Below, in pieces: positions 30,743 to 40,062 of a DNA stretch of 40,276 bases. Origin of the DNA: an uncultured Megasphaera sp. (GTDB lineage Bacteria; Bacillota; Negativicutes; Veillonellales; Megasphaeraceae); contig UQHB01000022.1 in assembly GCA_900540735.1 (NCBI GenBank), positions 1 through 40,276 of the forward strand, given 5' to 3'. How positions within the stretch are numbered: position 1 is the stretch's first letter; every line of letters starts with the position of its first letter. Below the pieces are notes generated by a model, which was not told where the DNA came from, did no database searches, and worked only from the letters and a program-made list of their open reading frames with translations. The position numbers and the translations under genes are program-made.

Positions 30743-32080
30743 ATGTCTTCAGAATCTGTATCGTGTCCGGACCGCGCCGTTCGTAAAGGGAAGCTGACCT
30801 ATTCAGAAAGAGCTGGCATGACCCAAGCAGAGTGGAATGCCGCAACGAAATTTAGCGGCATTGACATAGGCTGGATTATTATTTGCGTCGGTATGTCCTT
30901 GGGGGCAGGAATAGTCTTCTTGCCCATCCAAGTAGGCTTATCAGGACTCTTGATTTTCTTGCTTGTTGCTATCGTTGGCTATCCTATTGCTTATAGTCAC
31001 CAGAAACTCTATTTATAAGTCCTGGCAGAAGCTCCGAAGTGCGAAGACTTTGCCGGTATTATTTCGGGGTACTTAGGGAAAAACTGGGGCTTCTTCTTAG
31101 GGATTCTCTACTTTGTCTTTACGACGATTTTGATTTTTCTCTATTCGACGGCATTGACTAATGATAGCGCATCGTTCCTCGTGACTTTTGGCGTGACGGA
31201 CACGGTTCTTTCAGATAATGTCTTTTATGGGCTCGCCTTGATTTGTTGTCTCGTCCTCGTTGCTTCGCAAGGGGAAAAATTATTGATGAAAGTCTCGTCC
31301 GGTATAGTCTTGACCAAAGCGGGGGTTATTGCGGCCTTAGGGTTTATGATGGTGCCGCACTGGGATATGGCAAACGTCTTGATTCCAACGGATTTCGTAT
31401 ATGTGCTGAAGAATTTCATCATTTTACTGCCTTTCATTGCCATGTCCATTGAATTTTTTGTAGCCTTAGGGCCGGTGGTGATTCATTTTCGCTCGAAAAC
31501 GGATAATCCTGTCGTTGCCCAGTATCGGGCTATGCGCGTCTTTAACGTTGCCTATCTCTTCTTAGTAGGCCTCGTCATTTTCTACACCATTTCTTTTAAT
31601 CTCGCCATGAGCCATGAACAAGCCGTCGTGGCGTACACAGCCAATATTTCGGCCCTGGCCTTAGCGGCGCAGCACATGGATGGAACCCACATTAAGGTGT
31701 TAAATTTAATTTTAAATATCTTTGCGGTTGTGACAGCGTACTTCGCCATGTTCCTCAGCTTCCGCGATGCTTGTGTAGGCATCGTTATGAATCTCTTGCG
31801 CCGTATCATGCCGGAAGAGCGCATTCACCGGCAATGGATAACGTACGGCATCAGTGCTTTTTGTGTCCTCACGTGCTGGGGTGTCATCGTCTGTAATGTG
31901 CCAGTCCTCAATTTTACGCCCATTATTGGCAGTCTCATCGGGATTATTGCCTGTTTTTTGCCAGCCTTTTTAGTACTGAAATTAGATTTATTTAAGACCT
32001 ATCGCAGCTGGAAATTAATTCCTATTCTGGCAATGGGCGTGATTTTACTCATTTCTCCCTTTATGGCCTTCTTGGCATGA
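30743..32080 (+). pseudogene. HAAAP-family (SdaC/YhaO-like) amino-acid permease interrupted by one in-frame TAA
   Basis: A 445-codon reading frame for a hydroxy/aromatic amino-acid permease, with a single TAA at 31016-31018 after codon 91 and no frameshift. The sequence reads QKLYL, stop, VLAEAPKCEDFAGIISGYLGKNWG, where homologues continue without break (QRLYLNTLAESPE in E. coli SdaC, from memory). The downstream part is fully conserved: STALTNDSASFLVTFGVTD, GEKLLMKVSSGIVLTK, NIFAVVTAYFAMFLSFRDA. The loss looks recent. The N-terminal 91 residues hold only the first helices. A strong AAGGAGG precedes the ATG, and an internal ATG at 31130 is not preceded by a good ribosome binding site. One base change or one sequencing error would restore it. 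Confidence 0.88.
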
Positions 32081-32119
32081 TATACTAGAGAAAAATACGT
32101 ACGAAAGGAACCGTATGCT

Positions 32120-33457
32120 ATGAAACTTTTCGATATATATAAGGAAAAACTGCGCTGTCCTGAAGAGGCCGTGCAAGTCGTTCAATCTGGCGACTGGGTT
32201 GATTACAGTCAAGGCTGTTCGTATCCAACTTTGTTGGACCAAGCTTTGGCGAAGCGGCGTGATGAATTAAATGATATTAATGTTCGCAATGCCATTTCGT
32301 GTAAGCCTGCTGCGATTTTAGAAGAGGATCCGGAAAACAAAACCTTTACGTATAATTTGTGGCATTGTTCCGGTATTGACCGCAAGTATGTCGACACTGG
32401 CCGGGCATATTATGAGCCTATGCTTTTTCGGCATTGTGGCTCTTACTACACGAAAGGCTACGCGCCTGTTGACGTAGCCATGATCACGGTCGCGCCGATG
32501 GATAAGCAAGGCAATTTTTCGTACGGCCTGACGAATTGCTGTCAACAAGAGGTACTCGACGCGGCAAAGACGATTATTGTCGAAGTGAATCCGCACATGC
32601 CGGTTGTCTTTGGCATGGCTACAGACCATATTCATGTATCTGATGTAGACTATATTGTAGAAAGTGATGCGCCCTTAAATATAGCACCGAACCGCGAAGC
32701 TAGCGACATTGACCGGCAAATTGCAGGGCAGATTTTCCCGTATTTACACGACGGCATGACCTTGCAGCTCGGCATTGGTGGCATGCCCAATGCCCTTGGT
32801 GTACTCATTGCTGAATCGGATTTAAAAGACTTAGGCATGCACACAGAGCTCATGAGTGACGGCTATTTAAATCTCTACAAGGCAGGCAAGATTACGAATA
32901 AGAAAAAGACCCTCCAACGGGGCAAAGGAGTCTTTTCCATTTGCATGGGTTCGCCGGAACTGTATGAGTTTCTTGACCACAATCTCGATATTTTGTCGGC
33001 TCCTATGTGGTATGTCAATAATCCCGAAACGATTCGCCAGCTCGATGATTTCATTTCGATTAACAGCTGTATTGCTATGGATTTATACGGCCAAGTCTGT
33101 TCGGAATCGGCTGGAACGCGGCACATTAGCGGTACGGGCGGTCAGCTCGATTTCGTAACGGGAGCCTATTTAGCACCACATGGTAAGGCCTTCCTGGCGA
33201 TGCCGTCGATGCACGTCGACAAGAATGGCATGCGCCACTCTCATATTTTGCCGAAATTTACAGGCGGTGACATCATTACGACACCGCGGACGCAAGCTCC
33301 TTTTATGGTCACAGAATATGGCGTAGCTAATTTATCGGGCCTCACGACGTGGCAACGGGCGGAAGCGATTATTAACATTGCTCATCCTGATTTCCGGGAA
33401 GACTTGATTAAAGCGGCAGGGGAACAGCGGATTTGGCGGCGTTCTAACAAACGCTAA
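32120..33457 (+). CDS. Acetate/butyrate-type CoA-transferase (4-hydroxybutyrate CoA-transferase family)
   Basis: A 445-aa family I CoA-transferase moving CoA between acyl-CoA and a carboxylic acid such as acetate. Glycine loop LQLGIGGMPNALG, catalytic Glu in QVCSESAGTRHISGTGGQLDFV (about residue 330), and the C-terminal WQRAEAIINIAHPDFREDLI. In the iorAB operon the natural substrate could be an aryl-acetyl-CoA, but butyryl-CoA:acetate activity is also possible. It has AAAGGAA upstream and follows the broken permease by 39 bp. Confidence 0.92.
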   Translation: MKLFDIYKEKLRCPEEAVQVVQSGDWVDYSQGCSYPTLLDQALAKRRDELNDINVRNAISCKPAAILEEDPENKTFTYNLWHCSGIDRKYVDTGRAYYEPMLFRHCGSYYTKGYAPVDVAMITVAPMDKQGNFSYGLTNCCQQEVLDAAKTIIVEVNPHMPVVFGMATDHIHVSDVDYIVESDAPLNIAPNREASDIDRQIAGQIFPYLHDGMTLQLGIGGMPNALGVLIAESDLKDLGMHTELMSDGYLNLYKAGKITNKKKTLQRGKGVFSICMGSPELYEFLDHNLDILSAPMWYVNNPETIRQLDDFISINSCIAMDLYGQVCSESAGTRHISGTGGQLDFVTGAYLAPHGKAFLAMPSMHVDKNGMRHSHILPKFTGGDIITTPRTQAPFMVTEYGVANLSGLTTWQRAEAIINIAHPDFREDLIKAAGEQRIWRRSNKR

Positions 33458-33467
33458 GGAGGCGCAT

Positions 33468-34670
33468 ATGACCAACACGCTGACACGACAAGAAACGACG
33501 CGTTGGCTGTATCTAGCCTTGAGCGTCGTGCTCCTCATGTGCTTAGGCCTCATTTATGCGTGGTCTGTTTTCCGCGTGCCCTTAGAGCAAGATTTTGGCT
33601 GGGCCAAGGCAGAAACGTCGCTGACCTTTTCTATTTCCATGATGATGTTTTGCTTAGGCGGTGTCGTCTCCGGTATCGTCACGGCTAAACGCGGTGTGGC
33701 GACAACCCTCGTCGCTTGCGCTGTCTGCTTAGGTGCTGGTTTTGGCGGTGCGTCACAAGTACATTCCCTTCTTGGAATTTATGTGACATATGGTGCGTTG
33801 TGCGGCCTCGGTGTCGGCCTTGGCTATAACGCCACTATTAGTACGGCTGTGAAATGGTTCCCTGATAAGACAGGCCTTGTGTCCGGCATTTCCCTCATGG
33901 GCTTTGGAGTAGGGGCGATGGTCTTAGGAACGGTGGCGGCTTCGCTCATTGAAAGCATTGGCTGGCGTATGACCTTTGGCGGTATTGGCCTGGTCTTTGG
34001 AATCTTAATGCTCGTCGGTGCTCTGGTTCTGCGCCCGGCATCGCCAGCCTTTATCCAGCATATGACCCATGGCAGCAGTGCTAAGACCCAGACTGTAGAA
34101 GATTTGTCCTTTCACACGATGTTGCGACGGCGCAATTTTTGGCTCTATTTTGCTTGGGCGGCGTTGCTCAGCGCGGCAGGTCTTGCTGTCATCAATATTT
34201 CTACAGCCTATGCCGGTGAGTTTGTAGGACATAATTTGACGGAAGCGGCAGCTCTGGCCGGTATCGTCTCCATTGCTAACGGCGTTGGCCGCGTTGTCTT
34301 TGGCCAGCTCTTTGACAGCAAAGGCTACAAGGTGACGATGGTCGTCATTACGACGGCTTGCTTCCTGGCAGGCAGTGCGTTCATTGCGGCCGACATGAGC
34401 CGTAGTCTGCCTGTTTTAGTCGCGGCGTTTGTCCTCATTGGCCTCATGTACGGCGGTGTGACACCAACGAACTCTGCCTTTACGGCGTACTTTTTCGGGC
34501 GCACCCATTATGCCCTCAACTTTAGCATTACCAATCTTAACTTAATCATTGCTTCGTACGTTGGCCCCTTGTGTGCTAGCGGCGAGCCGTTCTTTGCCTT
34601 TGTTCTCTTCCTTGCTTTGGCAGTCGCAGCGTTTATCTTGTTATGCTGCATCCGTCGACCGAGTATGTGA
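33468..34670 (+). CDS. MFS transporter of the oxalate:formate antiporter (OFA) family
   Basis: A 400-aa carrier with twelve hydrophobic helices. N-terminal GLIYAWSVFRVPLEQDFGW and ETSLTFSISMMMFCLGGVVSG are OFA hallmarks. Starts 11 bp after the CoA-transferase, so it is cotranscribed and may exchange organic acids made by the pathway. A terminator follows. Confidence 0.9.
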   Translation: MTNTLTRQETTRWLYLALSVVLLMCLGLIYAWSVFRVPLEQDFGWAKAETSLTFSISMMMFCLGGVVSGIVTAKRGVATTLVACAVCLGAGFGGASQVHSLLGIYVTYGALCGLGVGLGYNATISTAVKWFPDKTGLVSGISLMGFGVGAMVLGTVAASLIESIGWRMTFGGIGLVFGILMLVGALVLRPASPAFIQHMTHGSSAKTQTVEDLSFHTMLRRRNFWLYFAWAALLSAAGLAVINISTAYAGEFVGHNLTEAAALAGIVSIANGVGRVVFGQLFDSKGYKVTMVVITTACFLAGSAFIAADMSRSLPVLVAAFVLIGLMYGGVTPTNSAFTAYFFGRTHYALNFSITNLNLIIASYVGPLCASGEPFFAFVLFLALAVAAFILLCCIRRPSM

Positions 34671-34696
34671 AGATAGAGCATATATATAACCTCAGC

Positions 34697-34736
34697 AAAG
34701 ACACTGCTATCGTTCCCACGACGTAGCAGTGTCTTT
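34697..34736 (+). terminator. Terminator of the iorAB-CoA-transferase-OFA operon
   Basis: A perfect 13-bp stem (AAAGACACTGCTA, 34697-34709, with TAGCAGTGTCTTT, 34724-34736). The U run after it is broken (ACTTATGACTTTTT), so termination may be partial. Confidence 0.8.
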
Positions 34737-34874
34737 ACTTATGACTTTTTCGTGCTCTTTTGTTGCGAACCATGCAAAAACAAAATTTTTCATTTACAAA
34801 GTAAAGTGATAAAATGAACATAGTATAGAAATACAAGAACGGATTTATCAATATACAAGAAGAGAGGTGATGGT

Positions 34875-36170
34875 ATGGTACAACTGTCGTTGGCGTTGAC
34901 GCAAAAAATAAGCTTATCCCAAATGCAGCGGCTCATGATTCAGCTCATGACACTGCGCGGCCAAGACATGCGGGATTTTTTACAAGAACAAGTCGTGACC
35001 AACCCTCTCTTGGATATTCGCTATCCCGATGTCTATCAGGCGAAAGGGCAAAGCCAAGAGAAGCCGCTCTACCAAGTCAAAGCTCATAGTGACTCTTGGG
35101 AAGAAAAGCTCATGAAACAGCTGCGGCTCCAGCAAGTACCAAAAGCTATCCTCATGGCAGGAGGCCTGATTATTCAGCATCTCGATGAAAAAGGATTTTG
35201 CACGGAAGATATTGATTTCTTAGGCCAGCCGTACCAGTTGTCGGTACAGCAAATGGCAGCGGGTCTCTCTCTCGTCCAGTCTTTTGACCCACCCGGTATT
35301 GGTGCCCAGTCGGTGCAAGATTGCTTGCGATTGCAGACGATACGCAGCGGCAAGGCTCCCAAGGGGACGCTCGAACTCGTGACGACTTGTTATGATGATT
35401 TTCTCCATGCCCGGTGGGAAACCATTGCTAAGACACTGGACATATCTTTGGCAGAAGTCGGGAAGATTCGTGCCTTTTTAAAGACCTTATCTTTACAGCC
35501 TATTGCTACGATGGATGAACGGCACGAATATATTCGGCCTGACGTAGAAATTTACGTAGATAAGGCTGGACAGGTGCAGATTCGTTCGCTCGAAGAATTG
35601 CCGGAAGTATTTTTCCGGCACGACCTGTACGCAGCGTATGCGGCCCAAGGAGATGGAGAGACGAAACAATTTATTCGCAAAGCAAAACGGCAATTTCTCG
35701 ATTTACAAAGTGCCTTAGCGTATCGCTGGAAATCTATTTTCACAGTCCTGTCATACGTTGCAGCCCATCAAGAAGCGCATTTCCGCGAGGGCAAAGCTTT
35801 GCGACCTTTGTTGCAGCAAGATGTGGCTCATGCTACAGGCCTGAGTACGGCGACGGTCAGCCGCGTATGCCGCGATAGATATGTGTTATGTAAGCAGCGC
35901 GTCGTGCCACTCCAAAGCTTTTTTGCCCGCTCTTACAGCCATCATGCCAGCGTAAGCGGCGTTATTTCCGATAAAGCCATTATGGCCGAATTGACGGCTC
36001 TCATTCAGGCTGAAAATAAGCAAAAGCCCTTATCGGACCAAGCCATTATGGAGCATTTTAAGACGCGAAATATTGCCATTGCCAGACGGACGATTGCTAA
36101 GTTCCGCACGCATTTACATATTCCCAATAGTACCATGCGCAAGCGCATTCACGCGCTGCAACAAGCCTAG
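34875..36170 (+). CDS. rpoN: RNA polymerase sigma-54 factor
   Basis: A 431-aa sigma-54. Region I is Gln/Leu-rich (LSLALTQKISLSQMQRLMIQLM); the core-binding region follows (about residues 60-240); the helix-turn-helix reads HATGLSTATVSRVCRDRYV; the RpoN box is ARRTIAKFRTHLHIP near the C-terminus (family form ARRTVAKYREML). It sits directly after the sigma-54-dependent operon it would serve. A gene of normal housekeeping type, located within a catabolic cluster. The start is ATG 34875 with GAGAGGTGATGG upstream. Confidence 0.95.
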   Translation: MVQLSLALTQKISLSQMQRLMIQLMTLRGQDMRDFLQEQVVTNPLLDIRYPDVYQAKGQSQEKPLYQVKAHSDSWEEKLMKQLRLQQVPKAILMAGGLIIQHLDEKGFCTEDIDFLGQPYQLSVQQMAAGLSLVQSFDPPGIGAQSVQDCLRLQTIRSGKAPKGTLELVTTCYDDFLHARWETIAKTLDISLAEVGKIRAFLKTLSLQPIATMDERHEYIRPDVEIYVDKAGQVQIRSLEELPEVFFRHDLYAAYAAQGDGETKQFIRKAKRQFLDLQSALAYRWKSIFTVLSYVAAHQEAHFREGKALRPLLQQDVAHATGLSTATVSRVCRDRYVLCKQRVVPLQSFFARSYSHHASVSGVISDKAIMAELTALIQAENKQKPLSDQAIMEHFKTRNIAIARRTIAKFRTHLHIPNSTMRKRIHALQQA

Positions 36171-36231
36171 ATGACACGTATACGTCAGTATACATGCTAT
36201 AGAAGTATGCTTAAAGGAGGAATTTCATATT

Positions 36232-37578
36232 ATGTACAAACTTTCGCAAATTGCTGATGAGTACAAGGCTAAATGTATTACGGCAGCCGAAGCGGCAGCA
36301 CTCGTCAAAGACGGCGACCGCATTTCGTACGGCCTGGGCTGCTCTGCTCCGTATGACATCGATTTGGCCTTAGGCGAACGGGCTAAAGACCTGAAAGGTG
36401 TCGAAATCCTTGGCTCGACGATTATCAAAAAAGACCCGTACGCACCGTATGTCCACAGTGAATCGAATGAACAAGTCCGCTTTGCTTCGGCTCATTTAAG
36501 CGGTGCTGACCGGAAAATGAATAAAGCTGGCCGTTGCTGGTTTATTCCTATGCTCTTTAATGAATTGCCGAAATATTGGACGAACATTGATAAACTCATC
36601 ATTCAAGTCCATCCAATGGATAAATGGGGCAACTTCAACTTAGGGCCGCAAGCTTCGGATTTACGGGGACTCTTACGGGCTGCAAAAGAAGTTATTGTCG
36701 AAGTGAATACGAATATGCCTCGTGCCCTGGGCTATGAAACGGAACTTAACCTCTGCGATATAGACTATATCGTCGAAGGCTCCAACACGCCTATGCCGGA
36801 AATTCCAAACAAACCGGCTACAGACGTAGACAACAAGATTGCAGACATCGTCGTCGGCATGATTGAAAACGGCAGTACTTTACAGCTCGGCATTGGCGGC
36901 TTGCCGTCTGCTATTGGACATAAGTTAGCTGAATCGGATGTAAAAGACTTGAGCGGCCATACGGAAATGCTCGTCGATTCGTACGTAGACCTCTACGAAG
37001 CAGGGAAGATTACAGGGAAAAAGAATCGTGATAAAGGTAAAATCATGTACGCCTTTGCCGGTGGGACACAGCGGCTCTATGATTTCCTCGATGACAACCA
37101 AATCGTCTTCAATGCGCCTGTCAGCTACATTAATAACATTGGCGTCGTCGCTAGTATCGATAAATTTATTTCCATTAACAGCTGTATTGACCTCGATTTA
37201 TATGGACAAGTCAATGCTGAAACGGCAGGGTTCCAGCAAATCAGCGGCACTGGCGGGCAACTCGACTTTGCTCAAGGGGCTTTTGCGTCAAACGGCGGCA
37301 AGAGCTTCATTTGCGTTCATTCGACGCGGAAATTTAAAGACGGCCATGTAGAATCGCTGATTGTGCCGACGCTTCCGAAAGGTACAGTCATTACGACGCC
37401 GCGGTCGGCTGTCCATTACATCGTTACGGAATACGGCGCAGCTATGCTCAAAGGCAAATCGACGTGGGAACGGGCAGAAGCACTCATCAACATTGCTCAT
37501 CCTGATTTCCGGGAAGACCTCATTAAAAATGCAGAAAAAATGGGGATTTGGACGAAGACCAGTAAAATTTCTGAATAA
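36232..37578 (+). CDS. Second acetate-type CoA-transferase
   Basis: A 448-aa family I CoA-transferase, paralogous to that at 32120-33457. Glycine loop LQLGIGGLPSAIG, catalytic Glu in GQVNAETAGFQQISGTGGQLDF (about residue 329), and the same C-terminal ERAEALINIAHPDFREDLIK. It is closer than the first copy to the butyryl-CoA:acetate form in its NAE motif. It has AAAGGAGG upstream and lies 61 bp after rpoN; its own terminator follows. Confidence 0.92.
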   Translation: MYKLSQIADEYKAKCITAAEAAALVKDGDRISYGLGCSAPYDIDLALGERAKDLKGVEILGSTIIKKDPYAPYVHSESNEQVRFASAHLSGADRKMNKAGRCWFIPMLFNELPKYWTNIDKLIIQVHPMDKWGNFNLGPQASDLRGLLRAAKEVIVEVNTNMPRALGYETELNLCDIDYIVEGSNTPMPEIPNKPATDVDNKIADIVVGMIENGSTLQLGIGGLPSAIGHKLAESDVKDLSGHTEMLVDSYVDLYEAGKITGKKNRDKGKIMYAFAGGTQRLYDFLDDNQIVFNAPVSYINNIGVVASIDKFISINSCIDLDLYGQVNAETAGFQQISGTGGQLDFAQGAFASNGGKSFICVHSTRKFKDGHVESLIVPTLPKGTVITTPRSAVHYIVTEYGAAMLKGKSTWERAEALINIAHPDFREDLIKNAEKMGIWTKTSKISE

Positions 37579-37591
37579 TCTATGATACACT

Positions 37592-37630
37592 ATAAGGCAT
37601 AACGACACTCTCGTCGCTATGCCTTATTTT
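37592..37630 (+). terminator. Terminator after the second CoA-transferase
   Basis: ATAAGGCATA and CGAC pair with GTCG and TATGCCTTAT, with one mismatch, a 6-nt loop and a short U run. Confidence 0.82.
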
Positions 37631-37650
37631 GGTATACAGGAGATTCTTTT

Positions 37651-38715
37651 ATGCATATACATTCAGAATTAGCCCAGCAAATCGTCGACTCGGCCCAGAA
37701 GATTGTGGGCTGGAACGTGAATTTCATTACGAAACAAGGCACGATCATTGCTAGCACTGATGCCAAGCGTATTGGCATGTATCATGCTGCAGGCCATAAA
37801 GCGGCCAAGACGAAAGACATACAAATCGTGTCCTATACAGGCGAATACGAAGGAGCTGTTCAAGGGATTAACTATCCCATCATTATGCATCACGACGTTG
37901 CCGGTGTCATTGGCATTACAGGTGAGCCGGACATTGTCGGGCAGTACGGCTTTTTATTGACGAAAATTTGCGAAGTCTTTTTGCGGGAATATGAATTAGA
38001 AGCCCAGTCCTTTTCGGAGCAGCAACGCATTAGCCATGTCGTGACGGCGTTAATCTATCATGACGTAGACAGTATTGCGCAGCTCATTCAAGACCGAGAT
38101 ATTGGCGCAGATGACGCATTCATCGTTGTGACTCTGGCTTTGACGAACCCAGGAAGCGGCCAAGAACGGCTGGAAAAGCAGCTTATTCAAACGATGCAAG
38201 GGTGGCACGTGTCGCTCTATACGTCAATTTACCCGAACACCCTCGTCTTTCTCCTGACAGAACGGGTGTATGACCAATGGAAACGCCAGCTCCGTACGTG
38301 GCAACCCCTGTATGGTGAGACTGTCACTATCGGTGTCGGCACGTGGGAGAGAGCTTATACGCTGCATCATTCCTATCGCTTTTCCCAAATGGCTTTGCGC
38401 TATGGCCGCAGCAGCGGTGCCTTCTGTGTCTTTGCAGAAAACATGAACGTCGAGCTCCTCTTAGAAAGCATCGATGCCCCTGTGCGGCGGCAATATAAAG
38501 AACGGCTTTGTGCGCACTTATCCGCTGCCGACCTGGCCTTACTGCATGCCTATTATGCCCATGATTTATCCATTCAAGAAACGGCAGACGCTTTGCACAT
38601 TCACAAAAATACATTGCAATACCGGCTCAAACGGATTCACGAGAAATCCGGTTTAGACCCACGTAAATTCCGCGATGCTGTTCCCTTGTACATTGCCGTC
38701 CAGATGAACGATTAA
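37651..38715 (+). CDS. cdaR: CdaR-type (sugar diacid) transcriptional regulator
   Basis: A 354-aa regulator. N-terminal sugar-diacid recognition domain (LAQQIVDSAQKIVGWNVNFITKQGTIIASTD, then PIIMHHDVAGVIGITGEPDIV) and C-terminal PucR-type helix-turn-helix (DLSIQETADALHIHKNTLQYRLKRIHEKSGLDPRKF). In E. coli CdaR controls glucarate, galactarate and glycerate use. The next gene is a glycerate kinase, the usual partner, so it most likely senses glycerate or a related acid. Confidence 0.92.
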   Translation: MHIHSELAQQIVDSAQKIVGWNVNFITKQGTIIASTDAKRIGMYHAAGHKAAKTKDIQIVSYTGEYEGAVQGINYPIIMHHDVAGVIGITGEPDIVGQYGFLLTKICEVFLREYELEAQSFSEQQRISHVVTALIYHDVDSIAQLIQDRDIGADDAFIVVTLALTNPGSGQERLEKQLIQTMQGWHVSLYTSIYPNTLVFLLTERVYDQWKRQLRTWQPLYGETVTIGVGTWERAYTLHHSYRFSQMALRYGRSSGAFCVFAENMNVELLLESIDAPVRRQYKERLCAHLSAADLALLHAYYAHDLSIQETADALHIHKNTLQYRLKRIHEKSGLDPRKFRDAVPLYIAVQMND

Positions 38716-38840
38716 CTTGTCAGAGAAGACAAAAAGTAAGACGTAATTTCATGTCCTCGTACATAGTAAAAGACCTCGTCCTTTGATACACTATGGATAA
38801 CACATAACGTAGGTAGTTTCGTACATAGGAGATGAGACAC

Positions 38841-39989
38841 ATGAAAATTGTCGTAGCAATCGATTCCTTAAAAAATAGTTTGACCTCTATGGAAGCAGGC
38901 AAAGCCATTGCCCAAGGTATTTACAATGCTTTTGGTACAGAAGACGTGCAAGTCGTCGTCAAACCCTTAGCCGACGGTGGTGAAGGTACTGTCGAAGCCT
39001 TAGCGGAAGGGCTCCACGGCGAACTCGATTCGGTCAGCGTACACGGTCCTCTTTCCAGTGCTGTTACCTGTCCGTATGCCTATATTCCCCAGTCGAAAAC
39101 GGCAGTCATCGAAATGGCTGGTGCTGCTGGTATTGGCCTCGTGCCTGATGCACAGCGCAATCCCTTAGAAACGACGACGTACGGCGTGGGCGAAGTGATT
39201 CACCATGCCATTAAACAAGGCGTGCGCCATTTCATCATCGGTATTGGCGGCAGTGCGACTAGCGATTGCGGCCTTGGCATGCTCCAAGCTTTAGGATATG
39301 TTTTTAAAGATAGTGACGGCAATCCTGTGGGACTTGGCGGTAAAGCCATGGAACGAGTCGCCTCTGTCGATACGAGCGGAGCCCTGCCGGAACTGTCTGA
39401 ATGTGTCTTTGATATTGCTTGTGACGTGACCAATCCCTTGTATGGCCCAACTGGTGCAGCCCATATCTTTGGCCCTCAAAAAGGAGCAACACCGGAGATT
39501 GTTGGACGTTTAGATGCAGGCAGCCGCAATGTCGCCGCTGTCACAGCAACCCTTCTCGGCGAAGACTTGTCCCAAACACCTGGTGCCGGTGCTGCTGGTG
39601 GATTAGGGTTTGCCTTTCTGGCCTATCTCCATGGCACGCTCCGTTCAGGTATCCAAATCGTCTTAGATGCCATTCGTTTAGAAGAAACACTAGCTGATGC
39701 GGAATACGTCGTTACGGGCGAAGGCCGCTTGGATGCACAGACAGCCATGGGCAAAGCTCCTATCGGCGTAGCTCACTTGGCGAAAAAACACGGTGCGAAA
39801 GTGATTGCCTTAGCAGGTTGCACGACAGAAGACGCCAAAGCGTGTAACCAAAGTGGTATTGATGCGTTCTTCTCCATTGTCGATACGGCGATGCCTTTGG
39901 CTGAAGCTATGAAGAAAGATGTAGCCTTGAAAAATATGACTAATACAGCTACGCAGGTCTTTAATTTAGTGCGTGTTGCTGCGCATTAA
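38841..39989 (+). CDS. glxK: Glycerate kinase (GlxK/GarK family)
   Basis: Phosphorylates D-glycerate, usually to 2-phosphoglycerate in this family, feeding glycolysis. 382 aa, standard length. Motifs: MKIVVAIDSLKNSLTSMEAGKAIAQGI, PLADGGEGTVEAL, GIGGSATSDCGLGML, GAAGGLGFAFLAYL and VVTGEGRLDAQTAMGKAPIGVA. The ATG at 38841 is used since the ATG at 38832 abuts AGGAG. CdaR-type regulator lies upstream. Confidence 0.95.
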   Translation: MKIVVAIDSLKNSLTSMEAGKAIAQGIYNAFGTEDVQVVVKPLADGGEGTVEALAEGLHGELDSVSVHGPLSSAVTCPYAYIPQSKTAVIEMAGAAGIGLVPDAQRNPLETTTYGVGEVIHHAIKQGVRHFIIGIGGSATSDCGLGMLQALGYVFKDSDGNPVGLGGKAMERVASVDTSGALPELSECVFDIACDVTNPLYGPTGAAHIFGPQKGATPEIVGRLDAGSRNVAAVTATLLGEDLSQTPGAGAAGGLGFAFLAYLHGTLRSGIQIVLDAIRLEETLADAEYVVTGEGRLDAQTAMGKAPIGVAHLAKKHGAKVIALAGCTTEDAKACNQSGIDAFFSIVDTAMPLAEAMKKDVALKNMTNTATQVFNLVRVAAH

Positions 39990-40022
39990 TGATACACTAA
40001 AAAAGACGCTACCTTTGATGCG

Positions 40023-40057
40023 TACCCCCTTTACTGGACAACCCAGTGAAGGGGGTA
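40023..40057 (+). promoter_or_regulatory. Hairpin in the transposase leader covering its ribosome binding site
   Basis: TACCCCCTTTACTGG (40023-40037) pairs with CCAGTGAAGGGGGTA (40043-40057) over 15 bp including one G-U, with a 5-nt loop. The 3' arm holds the GAAGGGGG used to start the transposase ORF at 40063. The stem also ends in TTTT and could act as a terminator for glxK. Confidence 0.75.
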
Positions 40058-40062
40058 TTTTC

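Larger units (their letters stand above)
37583..39999. repeat. Three copies of TGATACACTA in the spacers around cdaR and glxK
   Basis: The same 10 bases occur at 37583-37592, 38784-38793 and 39990-39999, all in intergenic DNA: before cdaR, before glxK and just after glxK. The spacer before glxK also has a direct repeat TCGTACATAG at 38757-38766 and 38819-38828. They could be promoter parts or CdaR sites. Confidence 0.5.

Noticed and set aside
31130..32080. Downstream half of the broken permease as a separate gene
   Set aside because: The internal ATG is within a membrane helix region of the family and lacks a good ribosome binding site; it is better read as part of one interrupted gene.
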